64,000 nucleotides of DNA from PALSA-693 sp963834725. GTDB taxonomy: Bacteria; Actinomycetota; Acidimicrobiia; Acidimicrobiales; Palsa-688. The stretch's first letter is position 1; each line of letters opens with the position of its first letter. Position numbers and translations under genes: made by a program. This document shows, in pieces, positions 53,492-61,600 of this stretch. Under the pieces are notes generated by a model. The model ran no database searches and was not told the DNA's origin. It saw only the letters and a list, made by a program, of their open reading frames with translations. The stretch covers positions 1,178,001-1,242,000 of the forward strand of contig CAWICN010000001.1 in NCBI GenBank assembly GCA_963834725.1. The letters run 5' to 3'.

Positions 53492-53626
53492 CTGGGCCTG
53501 CGTCTGGATCTACGTCACGACGTTCGTCACCCGCTCCGGAGCCCGGGCGGCTCCGGATCTGGGCCTACGTCTGGACCCTACGTCACGACGTTCGTCACCC
53601 GCTCGGGAGCCCGGGCGGCTTCGGAT
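53492..53626. repeat. Two ~67-nt tandem copies of a gene's 3' end
   Basis: Copy A 53492-53558 and copy B 53559-53626 differ at six substitutions and one indel. Copy B contains the last 16 codons and the TAG of the DMT transporter gene plus 19 nt beyond it. Copy A repeats all of this, including the stop codon, just downstream. Direct reading. Confidence 0.9.
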
Positions 53627-54447
53627 CGGGCCAGCAGCACCACGCCCGTCGACATGGCTATCAGTGCAATCACTTCCAGAGCCACGTTCCCCGGACCGGA
53701 CGCGATGCTCTCGCCGAAAGCCAGGGCCCCGATCACGATGCTGACGATCGGGTCGACGACGCTCATGGTCGGCAGCGACGCGTCAAGCGATCCGGCCTGA
53801 AAGGCGCTCTGGCCGATCACCATGCCTGCCACCCCGGCGAGCAGGAGGGCGTAAGGCTGCCAGTGGGCCAGGAGGTGAATGATGCCCCCATCGAGCAGAT
53901 GGGAGCTGGTCTTGGTCAGGGCGGCCGTGACCCCGTAGATAATTCCGGCCCCGCCGGACAGCAGCACGGCTCGCTGCCACGGGGGGCGGCCACCGCTCGC
54001 GATCACGAGCGCAAACGTGACGGCTGCGGCGCCGCCGAGGAGCCCGATCCAGACCGTCGGCCCCACGTTGTTGTGCCCGGGCTCTGGCGACGCCACCAGC
54101 AGGAACACCGCCAGGCCGCTGCACACCAGCACGGCCGCGATCCAGTCGCGGCGGCGCAGCTTGCGACCGGACCAGGCCGCCGCCAGGGGAAGGGCGAAGA
54201 GAAGACCGCACACGAGGAGCGGCTGGACGACGATGATGGGCCCGTGTCCAAGGGCAATGAACTGCAGCAGGTACCCAATGACATCGCAAGCCAGACCGAG
54301 CAACCACATCGGCGTCCGCAGCAGCCGGCCGAGCAAGCTCAGGCGTAGGGCCTGATCGAGGGGTTGAGCGGCGGCGCTGCGCTGTTGAAGCACCGACGCC
54401 AAGGCGTACATGAGTGCGCTGCCCAGGGCCACCAGCACTGCGAGCAC
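53578..54447 (-). CDS. DMT-family (EamA-like) transporter
   Basis: A 289-residue protein with ten hydrophobic helices: VLVALGSALMYALASVLQQR, GLACDVIGYLLQFIALGHGP, VCGLLFALPLAAAWSGRKL and the second-half repeat ending ALAFGESIASGPGNVALEVI. The two-fold repeat of five helices is the DMT pattern. No C-terminal domain. Substrate unknown. The stop codon lies inside a two-copy tandem duplication. Confidence 0.82.
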   Translation of the reverse strand: MLAVLVALGSALMYALASVLQQRSAAAQPLDQALRLSLLGRLLRTPMWLLGLACDVIGYLLQFIALGHGPIIVVQPLLVCGLLFALPLAAAWSGRKLRRRDWIAAVLVCSGLAVFLLVASPEPGHNNVGPTVWIGLLGGAAAVTFALVIASGGRPPWQRAVLLSGGAGIIYGVTAALTKTSSHLLDGGIIHLLAHWQPYALLLAGVAGMVIGQSAFQAGSLDASLPTMSVVDPIVSIVIGALAFGESIASGPGNVALEVIALIAMSTGVVLLARSEAARAPERVTNVVT

Positions 54448-54504
54448 GCCGCGAGGCTACCCAACCTGCTCCATCTCAGACGGGAGTGGCAGACTCCCAC
54501 CGTT

Positions 54505-54585
54505 GGGCGCGTGGTGGAATGGCAGACACAGCGGGCTTAAACCCTGCGGCCTTCGGGCATGAGGGTTCGACTCCCTCCGCGCCCA
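54505..54585 (+). tRNA. tRNA-Leu (anticodon UAA)
   Basis: Acceptor arm GGGCGCG pairs with CGCGCCC, discriminator A at 54585. D-loop region TGGTGGAATGGCAGACACA is typical of leucine tRNAs. The anticodon loop CTTAAAC gives UAA. A long variable arm (class II) with a CTTCGGG loop is present. The T arm is GAGGGTTCGACTCCCTC. CCA is not encoded. 81 nt. No duplicate of its 3' end longer than 10 nt was found downstream. Confidence 0.95.
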
Positions 54586-54677
54586 CGCCGATTTTGCGCT
54601 AAGAGTCCAGCTCAGAGGATTGCTAGGACGTCCAGCTGTCGCGAAAGGCTTCGCAGTAGGTCTGGTCTGCTGGTCCT

Positions 54678-55412
54678 CTACCGTATGGCCAGGACTGGTG
54701 GTATCTCCGCGGTTGTCCAAGCGGGCACAAGCCTGGGTGGGACGGCCAACTCGACCCGCCGGCCGGTCAGGGCGGCGGCAAACAGATCACCGCCGCACCG
54801 CCGGCACAGGCCCACCGACAACGCCACGCCGCCGCCCACCCAGCACCAGCCAGCTATCTGGTGAGCCGCCATGTACACCGGCAGGGACACCGTGGTAAGC
54901 AGAGTAAGGGTGGTCGCCCCGCTAGCCAGGTAGGTGGCCATCCAGATCAACGACAATCCCCGGATGAGCGCCCGCCTCCCGGCCAAGTCGTCGGCCACGT
55001 GCGGCACGAGGTCCCGAGCCAAGCGCACGATCAGCGGCTCGCTCATCCACATGGTGGCCACGAACATCAACGCGAATCCGGCCGTCTCCGCCACCGGGAT
55101 AGCGAAGTACACCCTGGACTGCCCAGCCGCGACCGCCGCCACCGCCCGCACAGTCACCAGGAAGACGGTCAAGAGCAGCATCCCCGAGACCCGCCGGTGT
55201 CGGCCATACTGCCAGGCGGCCACCCCATAAGCGTAGACAACCAACACCCCGATGGCCCACACGATCGAGCCCGCCGCCAGGGTCAAGTAGAAGAGAGCCG
55301 TCGGGACCAGGGTGGCCACCGCGATGGCCGGGAGGGCGGCCCGCAGCAGGGTCCGTCCCGCCCGGAGCTTGCCTCCGACCGGGCCACTCCCACCCAGCTC
55401 CACAGAATCCAA
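54678..55412 (-). CDS. Integral membrane protein, VC0807-like (first of two paralogues)
   Basis: About 244 residues with six or so membrane helices: ALPAIAVATLVPTALFYLTL, IVWAIGVLVVYAYGVAAWQY, MLLLTVFLVTVRAVAAVA, SLIWMATYLASGATTLTLL and VYMAAHQIAGWCWVGGGVAL. SRVYFAIPVAETAGFALMFV has the YF-x-P pattern also found in the protein at 60.9-61.6 kb. TTG 55412 is my start. The frame is open to 55664 but that stretch is Ser/Gly/Arg low-complexity. Function unknown. Confidence 0.65.
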   Translation of the reverse strand: MDSVELGGSGPVGGKLRAGRTLLRAALPAIAVATLVPTALFYLTLAAGSIVWAIGVLVVYAYGVAAWQYGRHRRVSGMLLLTVFLVTVRAVAAVAAGQSRVYFAIPVAETAGFALMFVATMWMSEPLIVRLARDLVPHVADDLAGRRALIRGLSLIWMATYLASGATTLTLLTTVSLPVYMAAHQIAGWCWVGGGVALSVGLCRRCGGDLFAAALTGRRVELAVPPRLVPAWTTAEIPPVLAIR

Positions 55413-55664
55413 GACACGGTTGTTGTCAGATGATTGACTCGGCCTGCTCACCCTCCCATGTCGTCCGGCCTGGGAACCCGAGCAGTCCGCGGTCCTTGGC
55501 CGTTCGACCGGGAGGCCCGCTCCGGCATTGCCACCATTTGTCGAGACGGTCCTGCCCGGCTCGTTGGACGCCGCGCCTGATAGCTCACGTTCGTAACTGG
55601 CACCCACTCGCTTCACCCTCCCGTCGGTCCCAAAAGACAAAGAACGCCACGGGGCTTCGGGCAA

Positions 55665-56126
55665 CGAATCCGACGACAGCTACACGTAACCGTCGGCCGT
55701 GAGGCTGAAGGCAGCGTACACCCCCCGCACCCACTCTGCGAGATCGCTGACCGTTGTGACAGCCGGCCCAGCAGATCCTGCCCCCCGGGCCGGTCGTCGC
55801 CGCCGCCGGGTCCGGCCGACCTGCTGAAGGCGCTTCACGACAACCTCACTGCGATTGTGCATTTGGCTTCCCTCATCGGTGAGGCGGCGCTGTTCCCCAG
55901 TATGGCCAGCCGGGTCAACTGCTCGGTGGGGATCGCCGACGACGGCAGACGACACGAATATGACCAATGTCCAGCAGATCGACACCGCCGGCTAACACGA
56001 CAGCCGCGGTAGGGTGACCTCGAGCCCATTTCTGAGTTCAAAACGAGCCCCGTATTTCGGGGGGATCGGCGGTTCCGTATGGGAACCCAAATATCAGCTT
56101 CCGGCGCGGCCGGTCGGGCCGAGACG
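55665..56126. other. Non-coding or degraded stretch
   Basis: About 460 nt with only short, unconvincing ORFs on both strands (for example a 60-codon minus-strand frame ending SDLAEWVRGVYAAFSLTADG, which may be a gene remnant). It contains the 13-mer CCGTATTTCGGGG (56050-56062), which recurs at 59414-59426, and a small CCCCG/CGGGG hairpin there. Confidence 0.4.
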
Positions 56127-56264
56127 ATGCCAGAGCAGCACTGCGGGCGGTGTCAGCGTGCCTTTCCGGGTGACCCCAAGTTGTTCTTCCAAACAGACTG
56201 GGCGCTGTGCCCCGAATGCAGAGAAATACTGCTACCCCGCCCGCCTGGCGGCCGACGCTCCTAA
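56127..56264 (+). CDS. Small zinc-ribbon protein
   Basis: A 45-residue ORF beginning MPEQHCGRCQRAFPGDPKLF and ending with a C-x2-C pair in WALCPECREILLP. Two C-x2-C knuckles 22 residues apart make a treble-clef or ribbon. Very short proteins of this kind are common in actinobacteria but lack a known role. ATG 56127; an in-frame ATG at 56079 would add 16 residues. Confidence 0.6.
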   Translation: MPEQHCGRCQRAFPGDPKLFFQTDWALCPECREILLPRPPGGRRS

Positions 56265-56430
56265 GCCATCCACTCAAGGGCAACGATACGAGCCGGACCC
56301 CTCGAGAGATGTCCGACATCCGGACGCCTTCATCCATACCGGCTACAGGTCGCGATGACCAATGACCGACCGCAGGAAAGATATGAAAGTTGTGGGGACG
56401 GGACCAAAATTGGCACTTTCGTATTGAGAT

Positions 56431-56466
56431 CGACAGATGGCGACCGCTTAGGGTCGCCATCTGTCG
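56431..56466. terminator. Perfect 15-bp hairpin
   Basis: CGACAGATGGCGACC, loop GCTTAG, GGTCGCCATCTGTCG, no mismatch. It lies 166 nt after the small zinc-ribbon gene. No T-tract follows directly, so it could be an actinobacterial terminator without U-run, or another structured site. Direct reading of the stem; role inferred. Confidence 0.6.
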
Positions 56467-57015
56467 CTACCAATAACTCTTGACCCGTCAACATCCCGGT
56501 TCCGCTCGCACGGGTGGGACCGCCTCGTCTTAGGCATCGCCTTAACGCGAGCCTAGACATTGGGGCCGGTTCTAGTCGACGAACCGAGTAGATGACGGTC
56601 GGTGCAGGACCCGAGCAGAGTCAACTGGAGTGATTACCGCCCGGGTCTACCTCAGTCGAGCTGGCCTACCTCAACGGATGGGCTCCGTGTGTTCACATCG
56701 CCCTCCTCTCTGGGTTCACCCTACCACTCGGTGGGCTTGATAACGCCGACTTCTGATGTTCGTCCCGGCTCGGTCCGCATCTGGGGCTCGGTCCCGATGT
56801 CCGCCCCACCGGATGTGGGCGGCGGAGGCGCCCGGCATCGGGTGCCGCTACCCGCACCGTCGGGCCGCGCTGTTCCACGAACGACTCGGATGGCGGTCCT
56901 TGTGATCGACCCGACCTCAATGTCTTGGCTCGGGGTCTTGATCGCGCCGGTCCGGACGTGCTGTCGTTCACAACCGGCGCCAGCACCCGCTCTGTACGAG
57001 AGACTCGATCCTGGC
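56467..57015. other. Region without a convincing gene
   Basis: About 550 nt. Open frames exist on both strands but none has recognisable motifs or a good ribosome site. The minus-strand frame that ends at 56721 (tail VRGTARPDGAGSGTRC and on) runs opposite and past the DAC-like gene's stop and may be shadow. I see no RNA gene. Confidence 0.35.
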
Positions 57016-58530
57016 TCATACCATCGGGTGGGCGTGGGCGGCTCCGCCACTTGGCCGAAGGGTCTGAAGGAAATTGATCATCCCGTCCTCGGACACCAGC
57101 AGGACAACCGTCGGGGTAGCTGCTGCAGACGCGAGGTACTTCACGGCGGAGTTGTACCGGGCTCCGCGGGAACGGTCGCCCTCGCTGGTGGCGGTGCCGT
57201 CCAGGATGACTCCGATAGCGTGGCAGCGGCCTAACGGGTCGACCAGGACGGCGCCGTCGATACCGGTGACTTGCCGGACGAGGCTGTCGTCGAGCCTCGT
57301 GGGCTCAACGGTGAGGGCCTGGCTTTTCAGCCTCACGGCCTCGGCGGCAGCACCCTCAGAGACAACGAGCATTGTCCCATGCTCGGCGTCGGCTGCCGCC
57401 GTGGCGAGGGCCCACAGGGCGTCGCTGTCCCACTCCCGAAAGACGCGGCCAGCGATGTCGTCGAGCCGCTCGCGCGGGAGCCGCTGCTCGGGCAGCCGCG
57501 GCGCTCCGAACTGCACGGTCGCCAACGCCACGTCGGCGTGGTACAGCTCCCACCCGCCGTCGCCGACGACGAGCAGCTGGAACACCGACTCCGAGGACTC
57601 GGGGTATTCGTCGCGCAGCCGTCCGAGTCCGTAGACCACGCTGCCGTCGGTGAGCAGCGACTCGCCATGGCGGCTGCTCGTCTCCACAAGCTTTCTTAGC
57701 GTCCGGGTTTCGTCGACCGGGACAGGCTCTCGGAGGGTAAGAACCTGCTCGACGTACTCCGAGGCGGGGACGGCGAGCAGGAGGGAGCCGATACCCACCC
57801 GGCGCTCATAACGTGTCGTCGCCACCCGGTTCATACCCTCGAATAAGTCCGACCACATCGTGTTGCCGGCCAGGGTGATGGCGGAACGAGTCAGGGCCCT
57901 GCCCGCCGCCCTCGCAACGTCGATAGCATCGACGCCGATGTCGGCGTCGGCCCCAGGGTGCGGCTCATATAGCGCCCGGTTGCTCAATCTCAGGACCTCA
58001 TCTACAGCACCTTGAGCGAGCGACTGCGTGACCCGGTAGCGGTCAGCGGCCATCTCGGACGACAAGCGCGGCGCGTCGTCAAGAACCCACGCGGGGAGGC
58101 CGATCGCCGTGAATACAAGGTATTGATCGACCGGCGCCGGCAGACCGACGAGGAACCGCAAGCCCGGCCCCAGCCTCGACTGGAGCACCTCTCCGATGGC
58201 GCTGCCATAGGCGCGGTCCCTGGTTTCCTGCTGCCCCTTCTCGTGGATCCAACGGGCGGGAATGACCAGCTTCCTGTCGGGGTCATCGTTGGAGAACTCG
58301 CCAGCGCTGTCATGCAGACCGTCAAAGTCACCGGGCACGATTGGCCCGTCCTGGGGCTCCACGCACACTCGACGACCGGAGCCGCTCTCGCTCGACAGTC
58401 CGACCAGGAAGACCGTCGGCTCGACAGTCACTCCGAGCACCTCCAGCGATTTTTCAAGAGCGGTCTCTACGCCTCTCCGGAACGACGACTGAAAGCCCCA
58501 CATCAACGAGTCGGTGGTGTCACCTCGCAC
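57016..58530 (-). CDS. DisA_N/DAC-like protein with degenerate catalytic motif
   Basis: A 504-residue protein. The last 80 residues look like the core of the DisA_N diadenylate cyclase fold. They read TGIDGAVLVDPLGRCHAIGV with the conserved DGA (about 425-427), then SRGARYNSAVKYLASAAATP and TVVLLVSEDGMINF. In active cyclases the second motif is RHR; here the aligned residues are RYN. Residues 1-420 are of unknown fold (QSSFRRGVETALEKSLEVLG, RFLVGLPAPVDQYLVFTAIG), perhaps a sensor domain as in DACN-type proteins. It may make or sense a dinucleotide signal. GTG 58530 or ATG 58503 start. It stands divergent from a zinc-ribbon mini-operon. Confidence 0.7.
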   Translation of the reverse strand: MRGDTTDSLMWGFQSSFRRGVETALEKSLEVLGVTVEPTVFLVGLSSESGSGRRVCVEPQDGPIVPGDFDGLHDSAGEFSNDDPDRKLVIPARWIHEKGQQETRDRAYGSAIGEVLQSRLGPGLRFLVGLPAPVDQYLVFTAIGLPAWVLDDAPRLSSEMAADRYRVTQSLAQGAVDEVLRLSNRALYEPHPGADADIGVDAIDVARAAGRALTRSAITLAGNTMWSDLFEGMNRVATTRYERRVGIGSLLLAVPASEYVEQVLTLREPVPVDETRTLRKLVETSSRHGESLLTDGSVVYGLGRLRDEYPESSESVFQLLVVGDGGWELYHADVALATVQFGAPRLPEQRLPRERLDDIAGRVFREWDSDALWALATAAADAEHGTMLVVSEGAAAEAVRLKSQALTVEPTRLDDSLVRQVTGIDGAVLVDPLGRCHAIGVILDGTATSEGDRSRGARYNSAVKYLASAAATPTVVLLVSEDGMINFLQTLRPSGGAAHAHPMV

Positions 58531-58730
58531 CCGCCCATCGTGTCAGGTGGATCGTGGGTAGCCGGTGGCGTCTGTGCCCCTTGACACCGAACAATACACG
58601 GAGGCGCCGGCTTGGCCGCTAAACCGAGTCCGGTCGGAATGTGGTACCCTCGGGTGCGCTCTGCGAGCTCCAAGCCCTTCTCGCTTTCCGGGCGATATCT
58701 CCGATCAGGAGGGCAGGGAGGCGGTTGGCC

Positions 58731-58880
58731 ATGGTCACCGCAACAAAGGCGTCCCGCGGCGCTGGCCAGCGAGCCCGCAGGGGCCGCGTGCAGGAGTCAA
58801 TGCAATTCGTGATGTTCGAGGACGCCGAGCGCTGGTTGGACGCGGGCGGCAGCGGAAGCGGCAAGGCGGTGAGGAGATGA
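58731..58880 (+). CDS. Small hypothetical protein, first of a mini-operon
   Basis: A 49-residue ORF from ATG 58731, with GGAGG about ten bases before it. The N-terminal half is basic (TKASRGAGQRARRGRVQESM) and the end acidic then Gly/Ser-rich (FEDAERWLDAGGSGSGK). An internal ATG at 58800 with its own AGGAG would give 26 residues. The TGA overlaps the next gene's ATG. Function unknown; coding status rests on the overlap and ribosome sites. Confidence 0.45.
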   Translation: MVTATKASRGAGQRARRGRVQESMQFVMFEDAERWLDAGGSGSGKAVRR

Positions 58881-59119
58881 CCAGCGCCACCCTGATCGCG
58901 CCACCACCTGAGCAGGACGCGTCGTCACTCAGGCCTGATCCACGGCAGACCTATAGTTGCCCCGGGTGCGGGCATGTCCTGCGGGTGTCCGGTCTCGGGC
59001 GACACCGCGTGTACTTCGAGCTCGACGACGTTCGGTCAGTGGACCCGGTGATGAACCGCGCATGCCCAGCATGCGGCCACGGCCTGCCAGGCAAGAACCC
59101 GGTCGGATCACGCCCATGA
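58877..59119 (+). CDS. Small zinc-ribbon protein, second of the mini-operon
   Basis: An 80-residue ORF, ATG 58877 after GAGGAG. TYSCPGCGHVLRVSGLGRH and NRACPACGHGLPGKNP give two C-x2-C-G knuckles 42 residues apart, a zinc ribbon with an insert (VYFELDDVRSVDPVM). Linked by 4-nt overlaps to small ORFs on both sides. I know no named family; a nucleic-acid-binding or adaptor role is possible. Confidence 0.6.
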   Translation: MTSATLIAPPPEQDASSLRPDPRQTYSCPGCGHVLRVSGLGRHRVYFELDDVRSVDPVMNRACPACGHGLPGKNPVGSRP

Positions 59120-59392
59120 CCCACCCCTGCTGCCCATACTGCCGGCTGCGCGTCACGCCCGCCGCCGCGGCATTACCTGGTTGCCTGCCCCGCGTGCGGT
59201 GACCCACCGCAGCCACCATTCAGCATCCACGACGCCGTCGGGGTCCGCGCCTTCACGGTCGAGGATATCCCCTCACTCGCTACCCGAGGGTGGCGTGGGT
59301 GCAGTCCCTCGCCGATGGTTAGCTCAAGCGAATGGGACCCAATGATCGACGTTCACCTGCGTAGCGAGTTACTGTCCGGAGCGCTCCGGTAA
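59116..59392 (+). CDS. Small zinc-ribbon protein, third of the mini-operon (one frameshift)
   Basis: ATG 59116 overlaps the previous stop. MTHPCCPYCRLRVTPAAAA gives a C-x2-C knuckle. At about 59168 the frame must shift by one base to continue as HYLVACPACGDPPQPPFSIH with the second C-x2-C, then DAVGVRAFTVEDIPSLATRG and a TAA at 59390-59392. In the unshifted frame it ends after 28 residues. The shift falls in a GCC/GCG run. About 91 residues in all. Confidence 0.5.
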
Positions 59393-59570
59393 GGCGCCCA
59401 CGCGGTGCCGGGACCGTATTTCGGGGCGTTGCCGGCCATCATGCCGTGTGGTGAAGCAGCCCCCGCGGCTCATGGGGGCGTGTGGCTAAACCACCGCCGG
59501 GTCGCTGAGATTCGCCGGATTGACCCCTCCCCTGGGGCGTTTACCGTCCCGTATCAACAATGGGTACGCC
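59393..59570. other. Intergenic stretch with GC-rich hairpins
   Basis: Contains GCCCCCGCGGCTCATGGGGGC (6-bp arms) flanked by GTGTGGTG and CTAAACCACC, so a larger fold is possible. A 62-codon ORF (59405-59593) covers it but has no recognisable motif and runs into the SPFH promoter, so I leave it out. Confidence 0.35.
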
Positions 59571-59599
59571 TTTACACCCCGGCTGAAAAGTGATATCAT
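59571..59599 (+). promoter_or_regulatory. Promoter candidate of the SPFH gene
   Basis: TTTACA (59571-59576) and TATCAT (59594-59599) separated by 17 nt, in an AT-rich patch containing the palindrome TGATATCA. The SPFH start codon with AGGAGG lies 43 nt further on. Confidence 0.5.
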
Positions 59600-59642
59600 T
59601 TTGATAGGCGATCCGTCGGGTCGCAGCGTACAGGAGGCTGCC

Positions 59643-60548
59643 ATGCAGGCATCGCTTCAGACGGCCAGCGGGTCACGCCAGCCGGTCACCCCGCTCGAGG
59701 AGCGGCCTTACCGCTCGTTGCCAGGTTCTGCCGTCGGCGCGGGCATCGTCGTCGCTTACGTCGTCGGCATCGTGCTACTCGTCGTTCACAAGCCGGTCAC
59801 CACTGGCTTCGGAATAGCCCTGCTCGTGGTCGGCTCCATCGGCGTGGGCGGCCTCACCGCCGTCAAGCCGGGCGAGGTCCGGGTCATTCAGCTCTTCGGC
59901 GGCTATCGCGGTACGGTCCGCACCACCGGCCTCCGCTGGGTGAATCCGTTCTCTGTCCGCCTGCGGGTCTCAGTGCGGATCCGCAACAAGGAGACCCCGA
60001 CGGTCAAAGTCAATGACGCAGACGGCAATCCGATCGAGATCGCGGCGGTCGTCGTGTGGCAGGTTCGCGATAGCGCCCAGGCCACCTATGCAGTCGAGAA
60101 CGTCGTGACCTTTGTCGACACGCAAAGCGAGACGGCGCTCCGGCATGTGGCCAACAGCCACTCCTACGAGACCCGCGGGGACGGGCCCATGTCGCTCCGC
60201 GACCACACCGATGAGGTCGGGGGGCTGCTGGCGGCAGAGATCGCAGCTCGGGTCATTCCCGCTGGCGTCGAGATCATCGAGTCCAGGATCACCCGGCTGT
60301 CCTACGCGCCGGAGATCGCCCAGGTCATGCTGCAGCGCCAGCAGGCCAACGCCGTCGTGGCGGCCCGGTCACGGATCGTCGAGGGCGCCGTCGGGATGGT
60401 GCAGATGGCCTTGTCGCGCCTCGCCGACCAGGACATCGTCGAACTGGACGAGGAGCGTAAAGCCGCCATGGTGTCGAACCTCCTTGTGGTGCTCTGCGGC
60501 GACCGCGGCACGCAGCCGATCGTCAATGCCGGGTCGCTCTATCACTGA
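59643..60548 (+). CDS. SPFH/Band 7 domain protein
   Basis: A 301-residue protein with AGGAGG before ATG 59643. Two N-terminal membrane helices (VGAGIVVAYVVGIVLLVVHK and GIALLVVGSIGVGGLTAVKP) precede the SPFH domain: PGEVRVIQLFGGYRGTVRTT, GNPIEIAAVVVWQVRDSAQA, SETALRHVANSHSYETRGD, PAGVEIIESRITRLSYAPEI and MLQRQQANAVVAARSRIVEG. Such stomatin-like proteins form oligomeric rings in membrane microdomains. In many actinobacteria an SPFH gene is followed by a small Arc-like gene, exactly as here. Confidence 0.92.
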   Translation: MQASLQTASGSRQPVTPLEERPYRSLPGSAVGAGIVVAYVVGIVLLVVHKPVTTGFGIALLVVGSIGVGGLTAVKPGEVRVIQLFGGYRGTVRTTGLRWVNPFSVRLRVSVRIRNKETPTVKVNDADGNPIEIAAVVVWQVRDSAQATYAVENVVTFVDTQSETALRHVANSHSYETRGDGPMSLRDHTDEVGGLLAAEIAARVIPAGVEIIESRITRLSYAPEIAQVMLQRQQANAVVAARSRIVEGAVGMVQMALSRLADQDIVELDEERKAAMVSNLLVVLCGDRGTQPIVNAGSLYH

Positions 60549-60552
60549 CCCC

Positions 60553-60774
60553 GTGAGCGAAGACCGCTCGGACGAACGCAAGAGCATCCTGCTCCGGCTC
60601 GACCCCTCCGTCCACGACGCCCTGGCTCGATGGGCCGCGGACGAGTTGCGTAGCACCAACGCACAGATCGAGTTCCTGCTGCGCAAAGCGCTTTCCGAGG
60701 CCGGACGGAGCCCCACGTGGACTCGCCCCCTACCCAAGCGCGGTCGCCCGAGGAGAGTGCCTGACTCGCCCTGA
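60553..60774 (+). CDS. Arc/CopG-like partner of the SPFH protein
   Basis: A 73-residue ORF from GTG 60553, 4 nt after the SPFH stop. KSILLRLDPSVHDALARWAA then ELRSTNAQIEFLLRKALSEA is a ribbon-helix-helix of the toxin-antitoxin/Arc type; the NAQIE segment is typical of Arc proteins. The tail is basic (RPLPKRGRPRRVPDSP). Probably cotranscribed with the SPFH gene; family knowledge of this gene pair supports it. Confidence 0.8.
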   Translation: MSEDRSDERKSILLRLDPSVHDALARWAADELRSTNAQIEFLLRKALSEAGRSPTWTRPLPKRGRPRRVPDSP

Positions 60775-60854
60775 CAAGTGTGTTCGACGATCAACAAACC
60801 AATACCACGTTTGTCAATTCCTGTCCTCACTCGAGGACCCCTGGTAGGCAGGCG

Positions 60855-61561
60855 ATGGTTTGCCATCCTGAAAAGGTCCGTCCTGCAAGTCTGAGGTCTG
60901 TGGAACAACATCCTTTTGAGATGCCGAGCCTGGTGGCACTGGCTCGCCATGCTGTGCCCCAACTGGTCGAGGCCACGCTGATCCCGCTCGGCCTCTTTTA
61001 CCTCTGTCTCTGGCAAATCGGGACGGTCGGAGCGATCTATACGGCGCTGGGTTGGGACTACCTGGCCTTATTGCGCCGTCTGGTCTTGCGCCAGCGCATC
61101 CCTGGCCTGCTGCTGCTCAGCACGCTGGGCCTCACCGCTCGTACGGTCCTGGCGTTGCTCGCTCACAGCACCTTTCTGTATTTCCTGCAGCCGAGTTTGG
61201 CCACCGCCGCCATAGGGGCCCTCTTCTTGTTCTCCATCCCGGCGGGACAGCCGCTCGCCCAGCGGCTGGCCCACGACTTCGTGCCCTTCCCTCCCGACTT
61301 CTTCGCCCGTCCCGGCATGCGGCGCGTATTCATGCAAATCACAGCGGTGTGGGCTCTGGTCAATCTGCTCAACGCGGCCGGCGCCGTAGCGCTGCTGATC
61401 AGCCAGCCGGTGGCCACCTACCTCGTGGCCAAGGCGGGGTGGGCGCTTTCATCACCGGCTCAGGAGTGCTGGTGTCGGCGTGGTGGTTCAAGCGGGCCCT
61501 CGGCCATCAGGCACCCGCTTGGCGCAGGTCACGCGTCTTGAAGGGCCACGATCACCCGTAG
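60855..61561 (+). CDS. Integral membrane protein, VC0807-like (second paralogue, one frameshift)
   Basis: About 235 codons. AVPQLVEATLIPLGLFYLCL, VGAIYTALGWDYLALLRRLV, IPGLLLLSTLGLTARTVLAL, STFLYFLQPSLATAAIGALF and ITAVWALVNLLNAAGAVALL parallel the helices of the protein at 54.7-55.4 kb in order and spacing. Near 61430 the frame shifts and continues as VGAFITGSGVLVSAWWFKRA to the stop at 61561. ATG 60855 is one of several possible starts (GTG 60780, ATG 60921). Function unknown. Confidence 0.65.
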
Positions 61562-61600
61562 CTTGAAGGGCGGTGACCGCCATGATGCTCGGCGCCTAGA

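Noticed and set aside
56602..57234. Long plus-strand open frame opposite the end of the DAC-like gene
   Set aside because: No motif, odd composition and no ribosome site; most of its length is antisense to other sequence.
59394..59403. GCGCCCACGC matching the 3' end of tRNA-Leu, as a possible att site
   Set aside because: Only 10 nt match, which is expected by chance in such GC-rich sequence, and no integrase gene is present.
56050..59426. 13-mer CCGTATTTCGGGG at 56050-56062 and 59414-59426
   Set aside because: Two short matches without shared flanks are not enough for a repeat family; each is partly self-complementary.
59405..59593. 62-codon ORF before the SPFH gene
   Set aside because: No recognisable motif; it covers the GC-rich hairpins and runs into the likely SPFH promoter.
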